From Leucogyrophana mollusca (Eukaryota > Basidiomycota > Agaricomycetes > Boletales): 64,000 nucleotides of DNA. The notes under the pieces are model-generated. The model saw only the letters and a list, made by a program, of their open reading frames with translations. It did not search any database and was not told the DNA's origin. Where the stretch lies: positions 103,474 through 167,473 of the forward strand of contig MU266362.1 of NCBI GenBank assembly GCA_021014945.1. Reading direction: 5' to 3'. This document shows, piece by piece, positions 11,954 through 22,825 of the stretch. Each line of letters opens with the position of its first letter. The first letter of the stretch is position 1. A program made the position numbers and the translations under genes.

Positions 11954-14900
11954 CTAATCAAGCCATGACATATGTTCATTCCACTCCCACCTCCAAGCGT
12001 TTGATTTGCATGCCTTCCAGACACTAGACTTTGTTTGTAAGTGATGTCAATGCCGCACAGGTGAGTCACTTGCCCAGCACCCTCGATGCCCGCTGCTCCA
12101 ACTCTGTCTGCATGAGCACCAACGACCACCCAATCCGGAACAGACACTCCAGTCCGGATGGGAAACAGCCGAGCGACCCTTTCGAGGCCAGCCTGGTCGG
12201 TGGACATCACAAACAATATCGTCGCTCGCTCACTAGCTGGATGCTGCTGCAAAAACATCATGCCTGCGACAGGTTTGTTAGTCAAGTCACCTCCAACAGG
12301 TGTCTCTGGTTCAATACTCGCCTGTCGAACTTCGGTCAAACTCACGACCTTCGAGTGTCCAAACACCATCCTGATATTTGAAGGGACTGCCCAAACGCTC
12401 GAGCTGTGCCTGCACGAACACTGTCTGTGCACCTCCAATGACTACCAGGTTCCCGCTCTCGAGACTGAGAAGATCGGTATCGCCTGTGTCTATGCGCGAG
12501 TCGAGTTTATGGAATTTTTGTAGGTCATGGGCGATGCGCAAGGCAACAGATAGCTCAGGAGAAGCTTCTTTCTTCGGGATGACTAGAACGACAGGGGCCG
12601 CAGTGTTCAATACCGACTGGATACGAGTGTATTGCGGGGGAATCTCAGCACTAGAATGAGTGTTCGAAACCTGACGAGGCAATTATAAGCAATGCACAGC
12701 GGATCATTCTACCAATGACCAAGAATGGCTCACTATCCACCGCGGAGCTCCAGGCTCCAGGGTCTTCACCAGACAGATTGCGGTGTTCGACCCCGCCAAA
12801 TCAGTGGTGATTTGGGATCCGTTGATGGTAAGGGTGTCAATATGATACTCGCTCAAGTCGACCGATATCACGGATACATTTGTGGCTTTTATGGCCACAG
12901 CTCCGTCGTTGTCTTTCACATACAATCTCGCTAGGCTTTTGTGCGAGGAGGTGCGAAAGCGTCAGTAAGGAGTTACTGGAAATTGACGAGCACATACCGG
13001 CCAGGTACCTCCAATGCGAGAATGCGCCACCCATGCAACGATCCACTCTCAGAAGGAACAGCGACAGTGAGCGTAAACGACCGCGAACGCTGCAACGAAG
13101 CCCCTGGATCGAGAACCGAGTCCAGAAACGCTTGAACTTGCTTGTTCTTCAGCACCGTGTAATACCAATGTGGTTTCCCCGGATCTTCGCGATATCTGCA
13201 TGGCGGCGCCCATAAAGTATGGAACAACAGTGAGAGGGGTCGACGTACGTTACATAAGCAACAGGGTTCCAAGTCTTGAGCACGCTGACAAGTTCGCGAG
13301 TGTGCCATGTCGGAACGTTTTCGTCGTCGCCCCTATAAAAAAAAGGGCTCGTCAGCGGACGGACTGTCGACATTCGTACACCTGGGTCTCACCCGTGTAT
13401 TGATAATACGGGGGTGTCAACGAGGTTAGACATAAAAAGGTCGTTATCGTCTGGAGTGAACGATGACTCAAGGATCGCGCGGAGCGATGGGTCAACGAAA
13501 TGTGCAGATCTGCGATGTACATCGTGCCAGTCAATAACCCGGCTTATAAACAGAAGAATGGATAGGAGTACCTCGACATGGCCATGTTAACATAAGCTTG
13601 GGCCTTAATATACCCTGCGGCGGGTACCACTACCCATGCCCCAGTTAGCGAGAAAAAAAGCGAGAACAGATGGCCACAAACCTCCTAGAACCCTATCCGG
13701 GAACCGCGATGCGAGGTACCACGCTCCCTGCCCGCCATTCGAATGCCCCATGAGCACAACCTTCGTGTTTTTCACGAAGCTCCATGCAGCCCATGGAGAG
13801 CCATTTCCAGCAAGGATATCGTGCAAACCATCAACAGTACTCCATGCATCTTGTGCACTAGGTCCACGCCAATCAAGGCCCTACGTCAATTTACTTGAGG
13901 CCCCGTACTGAACGCAAAAGGAGAAGGCTTACCCAGGAGGTGCGACCTGTAGGCATGATTACCCAGCTATGAGCTTGGCGGATTAAGCTATCGGGCCAGA
14001 ACTGCTGGTCAAATATATCCACCCCGGCACCATCTACTCCGACCCAAAACCACAATCTTCAGTAAACCGACCAGGTCAGATTATTAAAGCCCGTACGTAA
14101 AGCCAATATCGGAGCCCTCGCAGCCTCTTCATTCTCCCCATTCCGGGCTTTGGGAGGGAGGACCAAAAAAGCAGTAGGCATGGACTTGGCGAATAGATAT
14201 GTCCCCTTGATGGGTACGCACTCTGTGGGCGTCCACAGGGCAAGGCGCTTCACCCGCAGGACGACATGGATGGAGGTGACGTCGCCTGACGAGTGAGTAT
14301 CGGCGTTTTGTTTTAGAAGGAGTTCAATTGGGATTTCTGTGACTGCGGTAGTGATGGATCCTGTTTGAGTGATGCTGATGGGGACGGTGCGAGTCTGGGT
14401 CGGTGCTAAGCTTGTTTCAGCGTCGACCAGTCTCAGGCTCAAGAGTTTCCTCTGGAACAGGGATGAGTACCTGGCGCGTCCATCGTTGGACGTGCAGACT
14501 CACTGCTTCGTCTAGCCCGTTCCCCTGGAGCTCAAGCTTCACGCCGATCACGCTCCACCAACCGTCCAAACTCCTCAGCCCAACCCCAAGCACACTCCCA
14601 AACGCAAAACCATCCACGAAATCACACACAACATCGTGTGAGGGCTCGTGCACGACGCGTAGTTCGGGGATATCTAACTCAACTTGCAGATTGATGCTCA
14701 AGATGGGAAACGCGCTGTTATAGGCACGTGGATCACCGAAGAGTCTTATCTGTGGAATTTGTATTAATATAACGAGAGCAGGATGTAAGGAAAAGCATCA
14801 CCTCGTAATCACCACTGATGAAGAGGTCGTACTTAGTCGCACCGCTTGCTGTTGGCGGGATGGGCAAGTCCACAGTCTGCAATTGGGAACGCTCCATGGC

Positions 14901-15776
14901 ATAGATATTCCCAGAATACCACTGTGGGATGAAACCCTGTGTGTCCGCCGGGACGATGGTAAAGTACGAGCCTTGGAGAAGCTCGACGCGAAGACGAGGA
15001 ATACGGGTATATGCGCCAGCTTCCGAGGCGGATGGGGGGTACATGGTTAGAGACGTCCGTAACACGCTATGGTGCTGCATGGCAGCCCAGCCCTCTGTAG
15101 CGCGTAGTTGTTCCCAGCTGGAGATTCAAACGGCGATCAGATAGAGAGCGCGAAGGCGGGAGCAAGGACGCACCGGACATGCGGATAGGACACTTTGAGA
15201 TTGCCATGCTCGTCTGATCGGGCTGTTCCCCACGACACATCTCCGCCGTCGGCGTACGACGAGGGCCATCTCTTCTGCAGGTCTATGGGCTCAGAAACTG
15301 GGGTACAGAGTTGAGCATCATAGGGCAAGCGCTGGGAGGGAGGAATAGGGACGTACGATCAATCGGAAAAGAGGGCGAGAGGTAGTGTTGCTCTCGAGCG
15401 TGAATCGGGAAGGGACCAAGGACCTGTAAACCATTTCAGTGCAATCAGCTGGCCGTGGAACTCGAGATATCAAGCCCCGAGTCTAGTCTTATCACTGACA
15501 TCCCAATCCGTAGACAATACTACCCGCCATTCGCGCGTTGATAATAAATCGGTACAGGTGACCATACTGCCCAGGTAGTGTAATCGCTTGAAAATGCGTC
15601 GTTTTACCCCTCGCTTTCAGCTATACCGACGTAAGTACCTTGTGTTCTGATCAGAGATACTTATAGACATTGAGGCGTTGAGGCATGTGGCTGTACCAAG
15701 TGCTGAATATAGAACGTCGAATTCGAGATCCACCAATTGGACCTGCAAAGAGGAGAAATGACATTACGGATACCAT
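11954..15776 (-). CDS. Large alpha/beta hydrolase, prolyl-oligopeptidase-like C-terminal half
   Basis: A long minus-strand multi-exon gene. The N-terminal half has LGPFPIHAREQHYLSPSFP, YADGGDVSW, WAAMQHHSVLRTSLT and GDYEIRLFG, a beta-rich region of a kind I associate with fungal secreted hydrolases. The middle has a hydrolase fold: APILALHGAGVDIFDQQFW (oxyanion region), then VVLMGHSNGGQGAWYLASRF, a nucleophile elbow GHSNGG with Ser. PVLSIHGGDDENVPTWHTR gives the acidic residue region, and REDPGKPHWYYTVL the likely catalytic His. A long C-terminal domain ends AWRWEWNEHMSWLD after an intron at about 12016-12062. Family S9-like peptidase or esterase; the substrate is unknown. The first exon is unresolved: the ATG at 15774-15776 gives a hydrophobic start MVSVMSFLLFAG, but the adjoining exons are in another frame. 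Another possible signal peptide (MIFLLFAGLSSTQA) lies in the upstream duplicate at about 16179. Confidence 0.72.
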
Positions 15777-16240
15777 CCACGCCAGGTGCACAGCACCCTG
15801 TCACCAGGTGGAACCCGTCATACCACTCCGGCGGGGAGAGTAATTACTAGACACTCCTAAGGAGAGTTCTCGTAAGTTGTCAGAACAATTCGTGATTAAT
15901 CCCTAGACAATACTACCCGCCATTCGCGCGTTAATATTGAATCGGTACAGGTGGCCATGCTGTCCAGGTAGTGGATGATTGAGAAGAATCCGTTGAGTTC
16001 CCTTGCTTTCAGCTATGCTGATCCAACTACCTTGTGTTCTAGTCAGAGATAAGTTGCTTACAGGCATTCATGCTTGTGGGGCACTGCCCATACCAAGCGC
16101 TGAATCGTGATAGATTGTCGACTCCAAGATCCATCGGCGCTTGAGTACTAGATAAGCCTGCGAAGAGGAGAAATATCATAATATTGTGCACACCGACTGC
16201 ACAGTGCTCGCCATAATCTATTGACCTTCGCCCACAGAGC
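15512..16240. repeat. Degenerate tandem duplication, two units of about 330-390 bp
   Basis: The block at about 15512-15810 recurs at about 15904-16205 in the same orientation. Near-identical anchors are the 25-odd bases beginning tagacaatactacccgccat, then tcggtacaggtg/gccat, cccttgctttcagctat with near-match, ccttgtgttct, and gaggagaaat. Read on the minus strand both units encode LPGQ(Y/H)GHLYRF-INARMAGSIV followed upstream by a hydrophobic FLLFAG segment. The right unit carries a stop right after SIV and other frame breaks. The unit spans the 5' exons of the hydrolase gene, so one copy is either a broken leftover or an alternative first-exon set. Confidence 0.8.
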
Positions 16241-16394
16241 AATTCGCGGAAAGAAGCGACTTTGCAGTAATCCCCGCGAAATTCACTTTTATTTGAGCCA
16301 GAAAAGGATATAATGTGGAATAGTCTCCCCGTTTTACACACAATCGGATCTAAAATCTCAGACTTCAGCCTTCACAAGCCCACTTACACCAATC

Positions 16395-16809
16395 ATGTCG
16401 AGACAAGGCGGTAAGTTGAAGCCTCTAAAGGTCGCCTCTCTTCCATATCCATCACCAGACATCCACTGATCCTGATCCCCTCTACCTCCACAGGCACCTA
16501 AGAAAGACAAGAAAGACGAGGACGACGAGGACAAGGCGTTCAAGGAGCGCCAAAAGGCTGAAGAGGCGGCGGTGAAGGCAGCTCGGGACAAAGGTGTGTC
16601 TCGCAGCGCATCCTTTGAACATGATCTTTAATCGGGCATGACTTTAGCTCTAAAGGGTGAATTCTGACCATGCGCTGCATGGCTGATAGGCACTGATAGG
16701 CATTTTACAGGCGGCCCTCCGGGAGGTGGCATCAAGAAGTGAGTTGCGTTTACTTTGAAATAAGGTATCTTCTCACTAGTGCTTGGTGCTTAGGTCGGGC
16801 AAGAAGTAG
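16395..16809 (+). CDS. TMA7: Translation machinery-associated protein 7 (Tma7)
   Basis: Tiny spliced gene of 62 codons. Exons read MSRQGGKLKPLK, APKKDKKDEDDEDKAFKERQ plus a Lys/Glu/Ala helix, a 9-base micro-exon (about 16650-16658), a GPPGGGIKK exon, and SGKK with the stop at 16807-16809. The N-terminal GGK-KPLK block, EDKAFK and C-terminal GGIKKSGKK match the conserved Tma7/CCDC72 family, whose yeast member co-purifies with ribosomes. Donors gtcgcc, gtgtgt, gtgaat and gtgagt pair with good AG acceptors. The gene is too split to appear as an open frame, so it is easily missed. Function beyond ribosome association is unknown. Confidence 0.9.
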
Positions 16810-17379
16810 TTGTTAGGTCATACCGATGATTTGTAGAAATTCTGTGCAGCGGTATCGGTGTCATTTGTATGGTGTACGCCCCACGCGGACAAACGATGTA
16901 CATGTGGACCGTGTAATGGTATCCCTCCGGATGTATTCGCGCTTTATTCGCACTGAGTCCTGCACTGCCGACGCAACATGAAACAGGCTGTGCTATGTAA
17001 TAGTCCTTGTTCAGGACTGGACGCTAAGCTCGCAGCACCTCGCGGCCGTCCTTGGGATTCTTTTGATCGACATATCTGGGCATCTCATGGACTACTTTTT
17101 GTGCGGGTAATGTTGTAAAAGAGTGCGGCGCGGTGATCATGCAGCGAATGGAGAAAATGGGGCGAGAAATTTCCGGGTATTGAAAGCGCTAGGAACATTT
17201 TGTGATTTGTGAATAAAGAGTGGCAAGAATCTTTACTGGACCTCGGAAAGCCGGGTTGGGCTGCCTCGTCTTGTCTTTTATACCTTGTCGATATTGCTGC
17301 TGTCGTTGTGCATCGACATCGGCGTTGTGGGTAAAGCTGGGATAACTGGCACTGGCGCTGTTGTTTGTTGTCTGCAAAC
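16810..17379. other. Intergenic: Tma7 3' region and striatin promoter
   Basis: 570 bp without a supported gene. Open frames on the minus strand here are not supported by splice structure or composition. The right end must hold the striatin promoter and 5' UTR. Confidence 0.4.
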
Positions 17380-17529
17380 ATGCTGGCCGCCTCACGAATC
17401 ACGAATTTCTCGTCCTCAAAGTCTCCACCACCTCAATCCCAAAATCACCACCAAAATCACCATCCACAGACAATACAGATCCCCATGTTAGGCTCATTGC
17501 AGGGCCTACAGCAGCAAAACGCACAGCAG

Positions 17530-17561
<32 letters not shown>

Positions 17562-20317
17562 GAACCAGCAGGGCCAGCAAGGAAACCCAGGCATCCCGCC
17601 TCCTCCTCCCCAGAATGGTCAGGACTTTACCCTCTCGAGCGTCCTCCACTTTCTCCAGACAGAATGGAGGAGATACGAACGCGACAGAAACGAATGGGAG
17701 ATCGAAAGAGCAGAAATGAGGGTCCGAGTCTTTCCGTCTTGTGCTCGCGTTTCTCTCGAGACTAAAACTTGCTCGCACTCGCAGGCCCGTATCGCTCTGC
17801 TCGAGGGCGAACGACGCTCGTTTGAGAATGTAAAACTCGACCTCATGCGCCGCATAAAAATGCTCGAGTATGCTCTTCGCATGGAACGGTGCGTCCAGCC
17901 CTCTCTTTCCTCTCGCAACACGACCTAACACGCTTCCCCAGTTCAAAACAACTCTCCCAGCCAGCGACACAGTCGGTCCCACCAGCAAAACTCGCAGCTT
18001 TGCAGGCTCAAGGCGCTCAGTCGTCTCAGAAGGACGACGCTCAAAGTCACAAAGACGGAAGTAGCGGGAGTTCTCCACGGAGCGAGGGTACGTGTCTGTT
18101 AAGACAGCGCCGAGTTCAAAAATTAAGCCTCTCCACAGATTCTCCTTTGCCTCCCGACCGTCTGCCTAATGGTGCTGCAGCTGCTGGTCGTCCACCGTCG
18201 TGGGCCGGCACAAATTGGCCTGGAGGTCCTCCAACTGGAACTGCCGGGGCTCTAGGTAAGCCGCCTCCCGGACGAGATCCAAAGAGTAGAGCACGGAGTC
18301 GAGACTACCTCAAGCAGTACGTGTATTCCTTTTCTCTGTCACAACGACCTCCACGCTCACCACGTATACAGATGTCTCCAAGAGATATCCTACCTGACTT
18401 CTCCCCAAGCAATGAACCCTCTCCCCAATCGCCCATTGATCAACAACCCCTCCCTTCCGCTCGCACTCCCGAACGTTCCGCCCTTTGAGCAAATCTATAA
18501 CGGTCGCCCACGTAAAGCAATGCCCGAGGGCGCGGGAACCGGGAAGGAGTTCCCGCTGCTTAATGGAATGAACCTGATGTCTGGGCCTTCGTCGGCTCCT
18601 GCTGCGACGGGTCAACCGCTGGAGCGGAGTAACCCTCTGGGCGCTGGGATGTTCCAGGGTTCGGCTATGCAACAGCAGGAGTCGCAACGGCCACCACAGC
18701 AGCAACAACAGCAGCAACCTCCTCCACAGCAGCCGCAGCAGCCTCCAGTTCAACAGCAGCAGCAGCCACATCAGCCCGAGAAAGGCGAGGAGACGCCATC
18801 AACTGACGTTGAGGCTCGTTCTTTGACAGTCATTTTCCGACCTGATGATGCAGGTGAATGGAGAGAGAAACTGCGTTCCTCGTATGAGCAGCAGGTTAAA
18901 AGTTACCTTAGTGGCGGAGGCCGCCCAGATCCTGGGGCCTCTTCTTGGGATACGCGCTCTCGGGATGACGAGGAAGAGGGCAAAGAGGAGGAGGGCGAGA
19001 TTGAGGAAGAGGATGGCACCGTTGTTGGCGAGGGCGACGACACGAAGATCTGGAAGGCCAAGAGAACCCTCAGAAAGTGAGTCGCCCAGCTCAGGTTTCA
19101 TGATTGCTCCAACGTTCATGGGGTTTTTCAGCCACCTGGATGCCGTGCGTGCGCTCGCCTTCCACCCAACAGAGTTATGCCTTGCGACAGGCGGAGACGA
19201 CTGTACGGTAAAAATCTGGCGGATGGATGTTGCCAGCCTGGCTTCTTCTGCGTATGTATCTTGACTGTCACGCATGACCTATGTAGAAATGCTCACACTC
19301 TATCCAGTGCCCGTCCAACAACCGAAGTCGAGCCCCAGCTCACGTTACGCGGCCATTCCGCCGCGATCACTCGCCTCATCCACTCTGCCTCCAAACAGCT
19401 TCTCTACTCTGCATCCCTCGACTCCTCCATTCGAATCTGGGCCCTCCCCTCCCCCTCACATACAACCTATGCTCCATATGACGAAACTAGCGCGCGTGGA
19501 GAGCTCGTCGGGCACACCGATGCTGTATGGGACCTCGCACTTGTCCGGGACGAAAGCACGCTCATTTCCTGTGGTGCTGAGGGTACCGTGAAGGTGTGGG
19601 ACGTCAGCGGACCGTCCGGAGGTGGTTCACTGAAGTTGACGTGGGGGTATAATGGATTGGATAGCAGTGTAGAAGACGATGGCGCCGTGACCCCTGGCGC
19701 TACTGCAGTCGAGGCAATCAAGGCGGACCTGAAGAAGGTTGCCGTTGCCTACCAGAATGCGGTAGTCAAGATCTTCGATATCGAGAGCGGTAAGGAAGTG
19801 TCGCGGTTGTCGACAGATGCTACGTATGGTGCGTCGTGTTGTTGTCCATGGAAAAACATTATTGCTAATCGAAACCCGCGTGAAGACGGCACGCCCGCAA
19901 CGCAGGTCAATCGCATTATCTCCCACCCAACGATGACGTTCCTTGTTACTGCACACGAGGACAAGTTTATCCGAATATTTGATATCATCACTGGTGTGTA
20001 GCTCTTCCTTTAGGTCTCACATGTTGGCTGACGAAAGTGCTTCCCACCCAGGACAATGCACACATACGATGCCAGCTCACCTCGATGGAGTCACGTCCCT
20101 GTCCATTGATGCCGCAGGTTTCTCGCTTGTCTCCGGAAGCCATGACTGTTCAGTACGGCTATGGGATCTCTTGGGTTCGCGAACGTGCACTCAGGAAATC
20201 ACAACGCACCGCGAGAAGGCGCGCGAGGGTGTGTTAGACGTCGAATTCCATCCCTCTCTGCCATTCATGGCGAGCGCGGGGGCCGATGGCGTCGTCAAGC
20301 TTTACGCATCATCATAG
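17380..20317 (+). CDS. Striatin-family STRIPAK scaffold with WD40 repeats
   Basis: Starts MLAASRITNFSSSKSPPP. The striatin N-terminal block reads FTLSSVLHFLQTEWRRYERD, then a coiled coil (ARIALLEGERRSFENVKLDLM, RRIKMLEYALRMER). A disordered middle with two poly-Gln stretches follows. The C-terminal WD40 propeller includes LDAVRALAFHPTELCLATGG, TLRGHSAAITRLIHS, HTDAVWDLALVRDESTLIS, AHLDGVTSLSIDAAG and a last repeat ending GADGVVKLYASS. Striatins (Pro11 of Sordaria, Far8 of yeast) are regulatory B-type subunits of PP2A in the STRIPAK complex, controlling hyphal fusion and fruiting in fungi. The ATG at 17380 follows a non-ATG in-frame stretch. Introns are short and frequent. Confidence 0.92.
17514..17572 (+). 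repeat. CAG/CAA poly-glutamine tract in striatin
   Basis: A run of CAG and CAA codons encodes about 20 Gln with a few Asn and Ala near the protein's N-terminus. A second Gln/Pro-rich stretch lies at about 18669-18777. On the opposite strand these give leucine-rich frames that are artefacts. Confidence 0.85.
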
Positions 20318-20744
20318 TTAGTCTCTGTTCGCGGGCTTTCGTTGGTCATTGTGCAAACCTACATATGTTATAGAATCGTACGCACACTTGTGGGACGGGA
20401 ATTCTCTGATACACTTGGCTTCTTATTCGTGTATATTTCCTCTTTCTGACTTTGTCGCGCTCTCCTATTTCCTTGTTTCTTTATGATATTGTCACGACCT
20501 GTTATGACCTGATCATATTGCTACTGGCACGCCAGGTCAAGAATGTTCGATCGACGGAACACGACAAAAGTTCAGCAAAGATGGGGGGCGAGAAAGTACA
20601 CAAACCGGTCGTGAACTATGAATTGGAAGTAAGGCTACAATGGCTAGGTATACAGTGGGGAGGGTATCGATGAGAATCCTCAATATAAATAGCCCAAGAA
20701 AATAACTAATCAAATATAAAGGTCCGTCGAACGAAAGTATCAGA
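20318..20744. other. Convergent 3' region, striatin and phosphodiesterase
   Basis: 427 bp between two stop codons, with no supported gene; AT-rich stretches fit 3' UTRs. Confidence 0.4.
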
Positions 20745-22071
20745 TTACTGATCCCAGACTGATTAGCATGTGACAATAATGGTCGATTGCCAAGGACACT
20801 CACCAATCTTCATGCCCTGGTCTGCAGTCAGCAGCTCTACACCCAGGTGGTGAGGTTTTAGCAGGTCTCGGGCTTGATCCCCGATGACATGGTTGATAGG
20901 TCGGTCCATCGAGCTGAAGTGCTCTTTGCAGTGCATGATGTACACGCGGAGACCATCAAGCGCTCCGTGCAGTTCTTCTGGAGGGACCGGGTTCTTCCTC
21001 TGCTTCTTCCTCGGCCGCGATCCGCCCGCACGTGTCTTGGGCGCTTTGCGCGCAAGCACCACCTCCGTGGCGAGATTTATCATTTCTTGTACCAGGTGTT
21101 CCGGGCAAAGGTGTCCCCAAAGCACTTCGTTGGGCCGGCCGGCGGGGTACGAGCATTCAATAAAGATTACGGAGAGCTGCTGTGGGATCATGGGTGCTGC
21201 TATGCGCCAGATGGCAATATTCTTCGGCTTAGCGGCTATGCTGTCGGGCTCGACATCACCGAAGAAGAGGAACTGGTGTGCGGTGGGGTCGTGCCGAATG
21301 AAATAAGCAGAGCTCTCGTAAAGACCTGAGTCGTTCTTGCCGTGACTTATCTCCATGATGCGCACAGAAATATCAGGGAATATTCGTTTGTACTTCCCGT
21401 CGGCGTGGACTCTGCGAGTTGCAGTAAGATAGAATCCTCAGTCAGGGGGAGACAACTCACGAGTGATAAACCAGTCTGAATAGAGGGTTACTCTCGTCCC
21501 AGGTGGCCAGTCTGGGCCAAACACGGTCGGAGAATATGGTCTCAAGATCCTTGAGAGTTTGCGGGGAGCCGTATATACGTTTGCTGCCTCCGCCAATCGT
21601 CCCAGCGGACATGACCAAACTGTTGATGTGGTCGAGGTGGGCGTGCGTAAGGAGGAAGCACCTGGAGGGAAAGGTCAGCTCATTGTGCAATCAAGGTATC
21701 GGAGACTGTACACACTTCACGTTTGAATACACAGTAAACGGGGTGATCTGCGGTTTAGATGGGTCCTCATCTGCCGGGCGCTCGCCGAAAATTGTTGGGT
21801 TACGCTTCATGATATGTCTAAGGGCACCATGTCCCGAACCTGGTCAAGGAGTTAGCTGTAGAGCGAGATGTTCAAGCTGCGACAGCCATACCAGCTTCGA
21901 GTGCCACTATGCCATCCTCCCAAGAGGCGTCGCATGGCTTAAGCAAATAGCTGAGGGTGTCCGATTAATTTCCGATAACTCGGTTGGAGGGGTATTGAGG
22001 ACATACCCAGAGAGGTTTGTTTCGTCTAGACCGCCGCCTGAGCCCACGACAATGATATCGAAAGCGGGCAT
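20745..22071 (-). CDS. Class II (low-affinity, PDE1-type) cyclic nucleotide phosphodiesterase
   Basis: Starts MPAFDIIVVGSGGGLDETNL. The metal-binding motif THAHLDHINSLVMSAG is the HxHxDH signature of class II phosphodiesterases, which belong to the metallo-beta-lactamase fold. Other family blocks are SGYLLKPCDASWEDG, ALEAGSGHGAL, SSAYFIRHDPTAHQFLFFGD (metal-binding Asp) and IFIECSYP, plus YIMHCKEHF near the C-terminus. The last intron (about 20761-20801) joins GMKI to VWDQ and the stop. The enzyme would hydrolyse cAMP (and cGMP) and damp PKA signalling. A basic insert GGSRPRKKQRKN lies before the C-terminal block. Compared with the yeast PDE1 length it looks complete. Confidence 0.9.
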
Positions 22072-22825
22072 GAGGGGAAGCGGGTAAAAATCTCTCGGGT
22101 TGGATGAGAGATGGGTCAGAGTTTTATAGCCCGCTGAGAGTCCCCAGCTCTGAACCCAAGTCTTTTGCACTTTCCCCACTCCCGGAAGCAGTGCGTGTAT
22201 TCAAGGCACGAGCCATCGGCTAATCAAGGCTAATCCTAAGAATCAGTTAATAGTTCAATAAGAAAACAAGACAAGATCTCTCTCGATTGATATTAGAGTC
22301 ATAGCCTTGGCCTCGTGGGTCGTTGTGTGTCCACACCGCAATCTCTGACTCGACCAAGGACTGCACAAGCTCAGAGTACCCGCCATTTCAGAACAACACT
22401 CGCATTGTTGTGCATGGGCGCTAGCAATCCACCGGACATTCACATAAACACGGTAAAACGATTAGACCACACAGAATCCGTCGTGTGAGAACAATGGCAT
22501 GCCATTGCAGGGTCACATTCAGCTCGATCGAAAACAGGGGCAGACAGAAACAAGACGCTTCGTGCAGGGCTGTCGTCGACTCGGGTCGCCGACGATAATT
22601 GGTGATCATGGGCAAACAAGGGCGAGTTGTTCCGGTGTCTTCTCCGCTCTCCAATTTCAATGAATGGGTATTTCAGCCTGAAAAGCTAATAAAGGGAATA
22701 GAAATGAATGTGCATGGTTGCTCCGAAAGTACGTCCGTTATCTGAAAGGAAAGACCACGTGAAGTAGAGGAAAAAGTTACAAACGAACAGATCAAAGGAA
22801 TATTACGTGCGATTACCGAGTCTCT
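22072..22825. other. Intergenic: PDE1-type promoter and 3' end of the EH protein gene
   Basis: 754 bp, the promoter side of the phosphodiesterase gene on the left and the 3' UTR of the EH gene on the right. Only short unsupported frames were seen, and no tRNA-like cloverleaf was found by eye. Confidence 0.4.

Noticed and set aside
17506..18078. Minus-strand frame with a long poly-leucine run
   Set aside because: It is the reverse complement of the CAG repeat in striatin, so the leucines are an artefact of the repeat rather than a membrane protein.
22072..22825. Gap searched for a tRNA, 5S rRNA or small ORF
   Set aside because: No A/B boxes or consistent frame found by eye.
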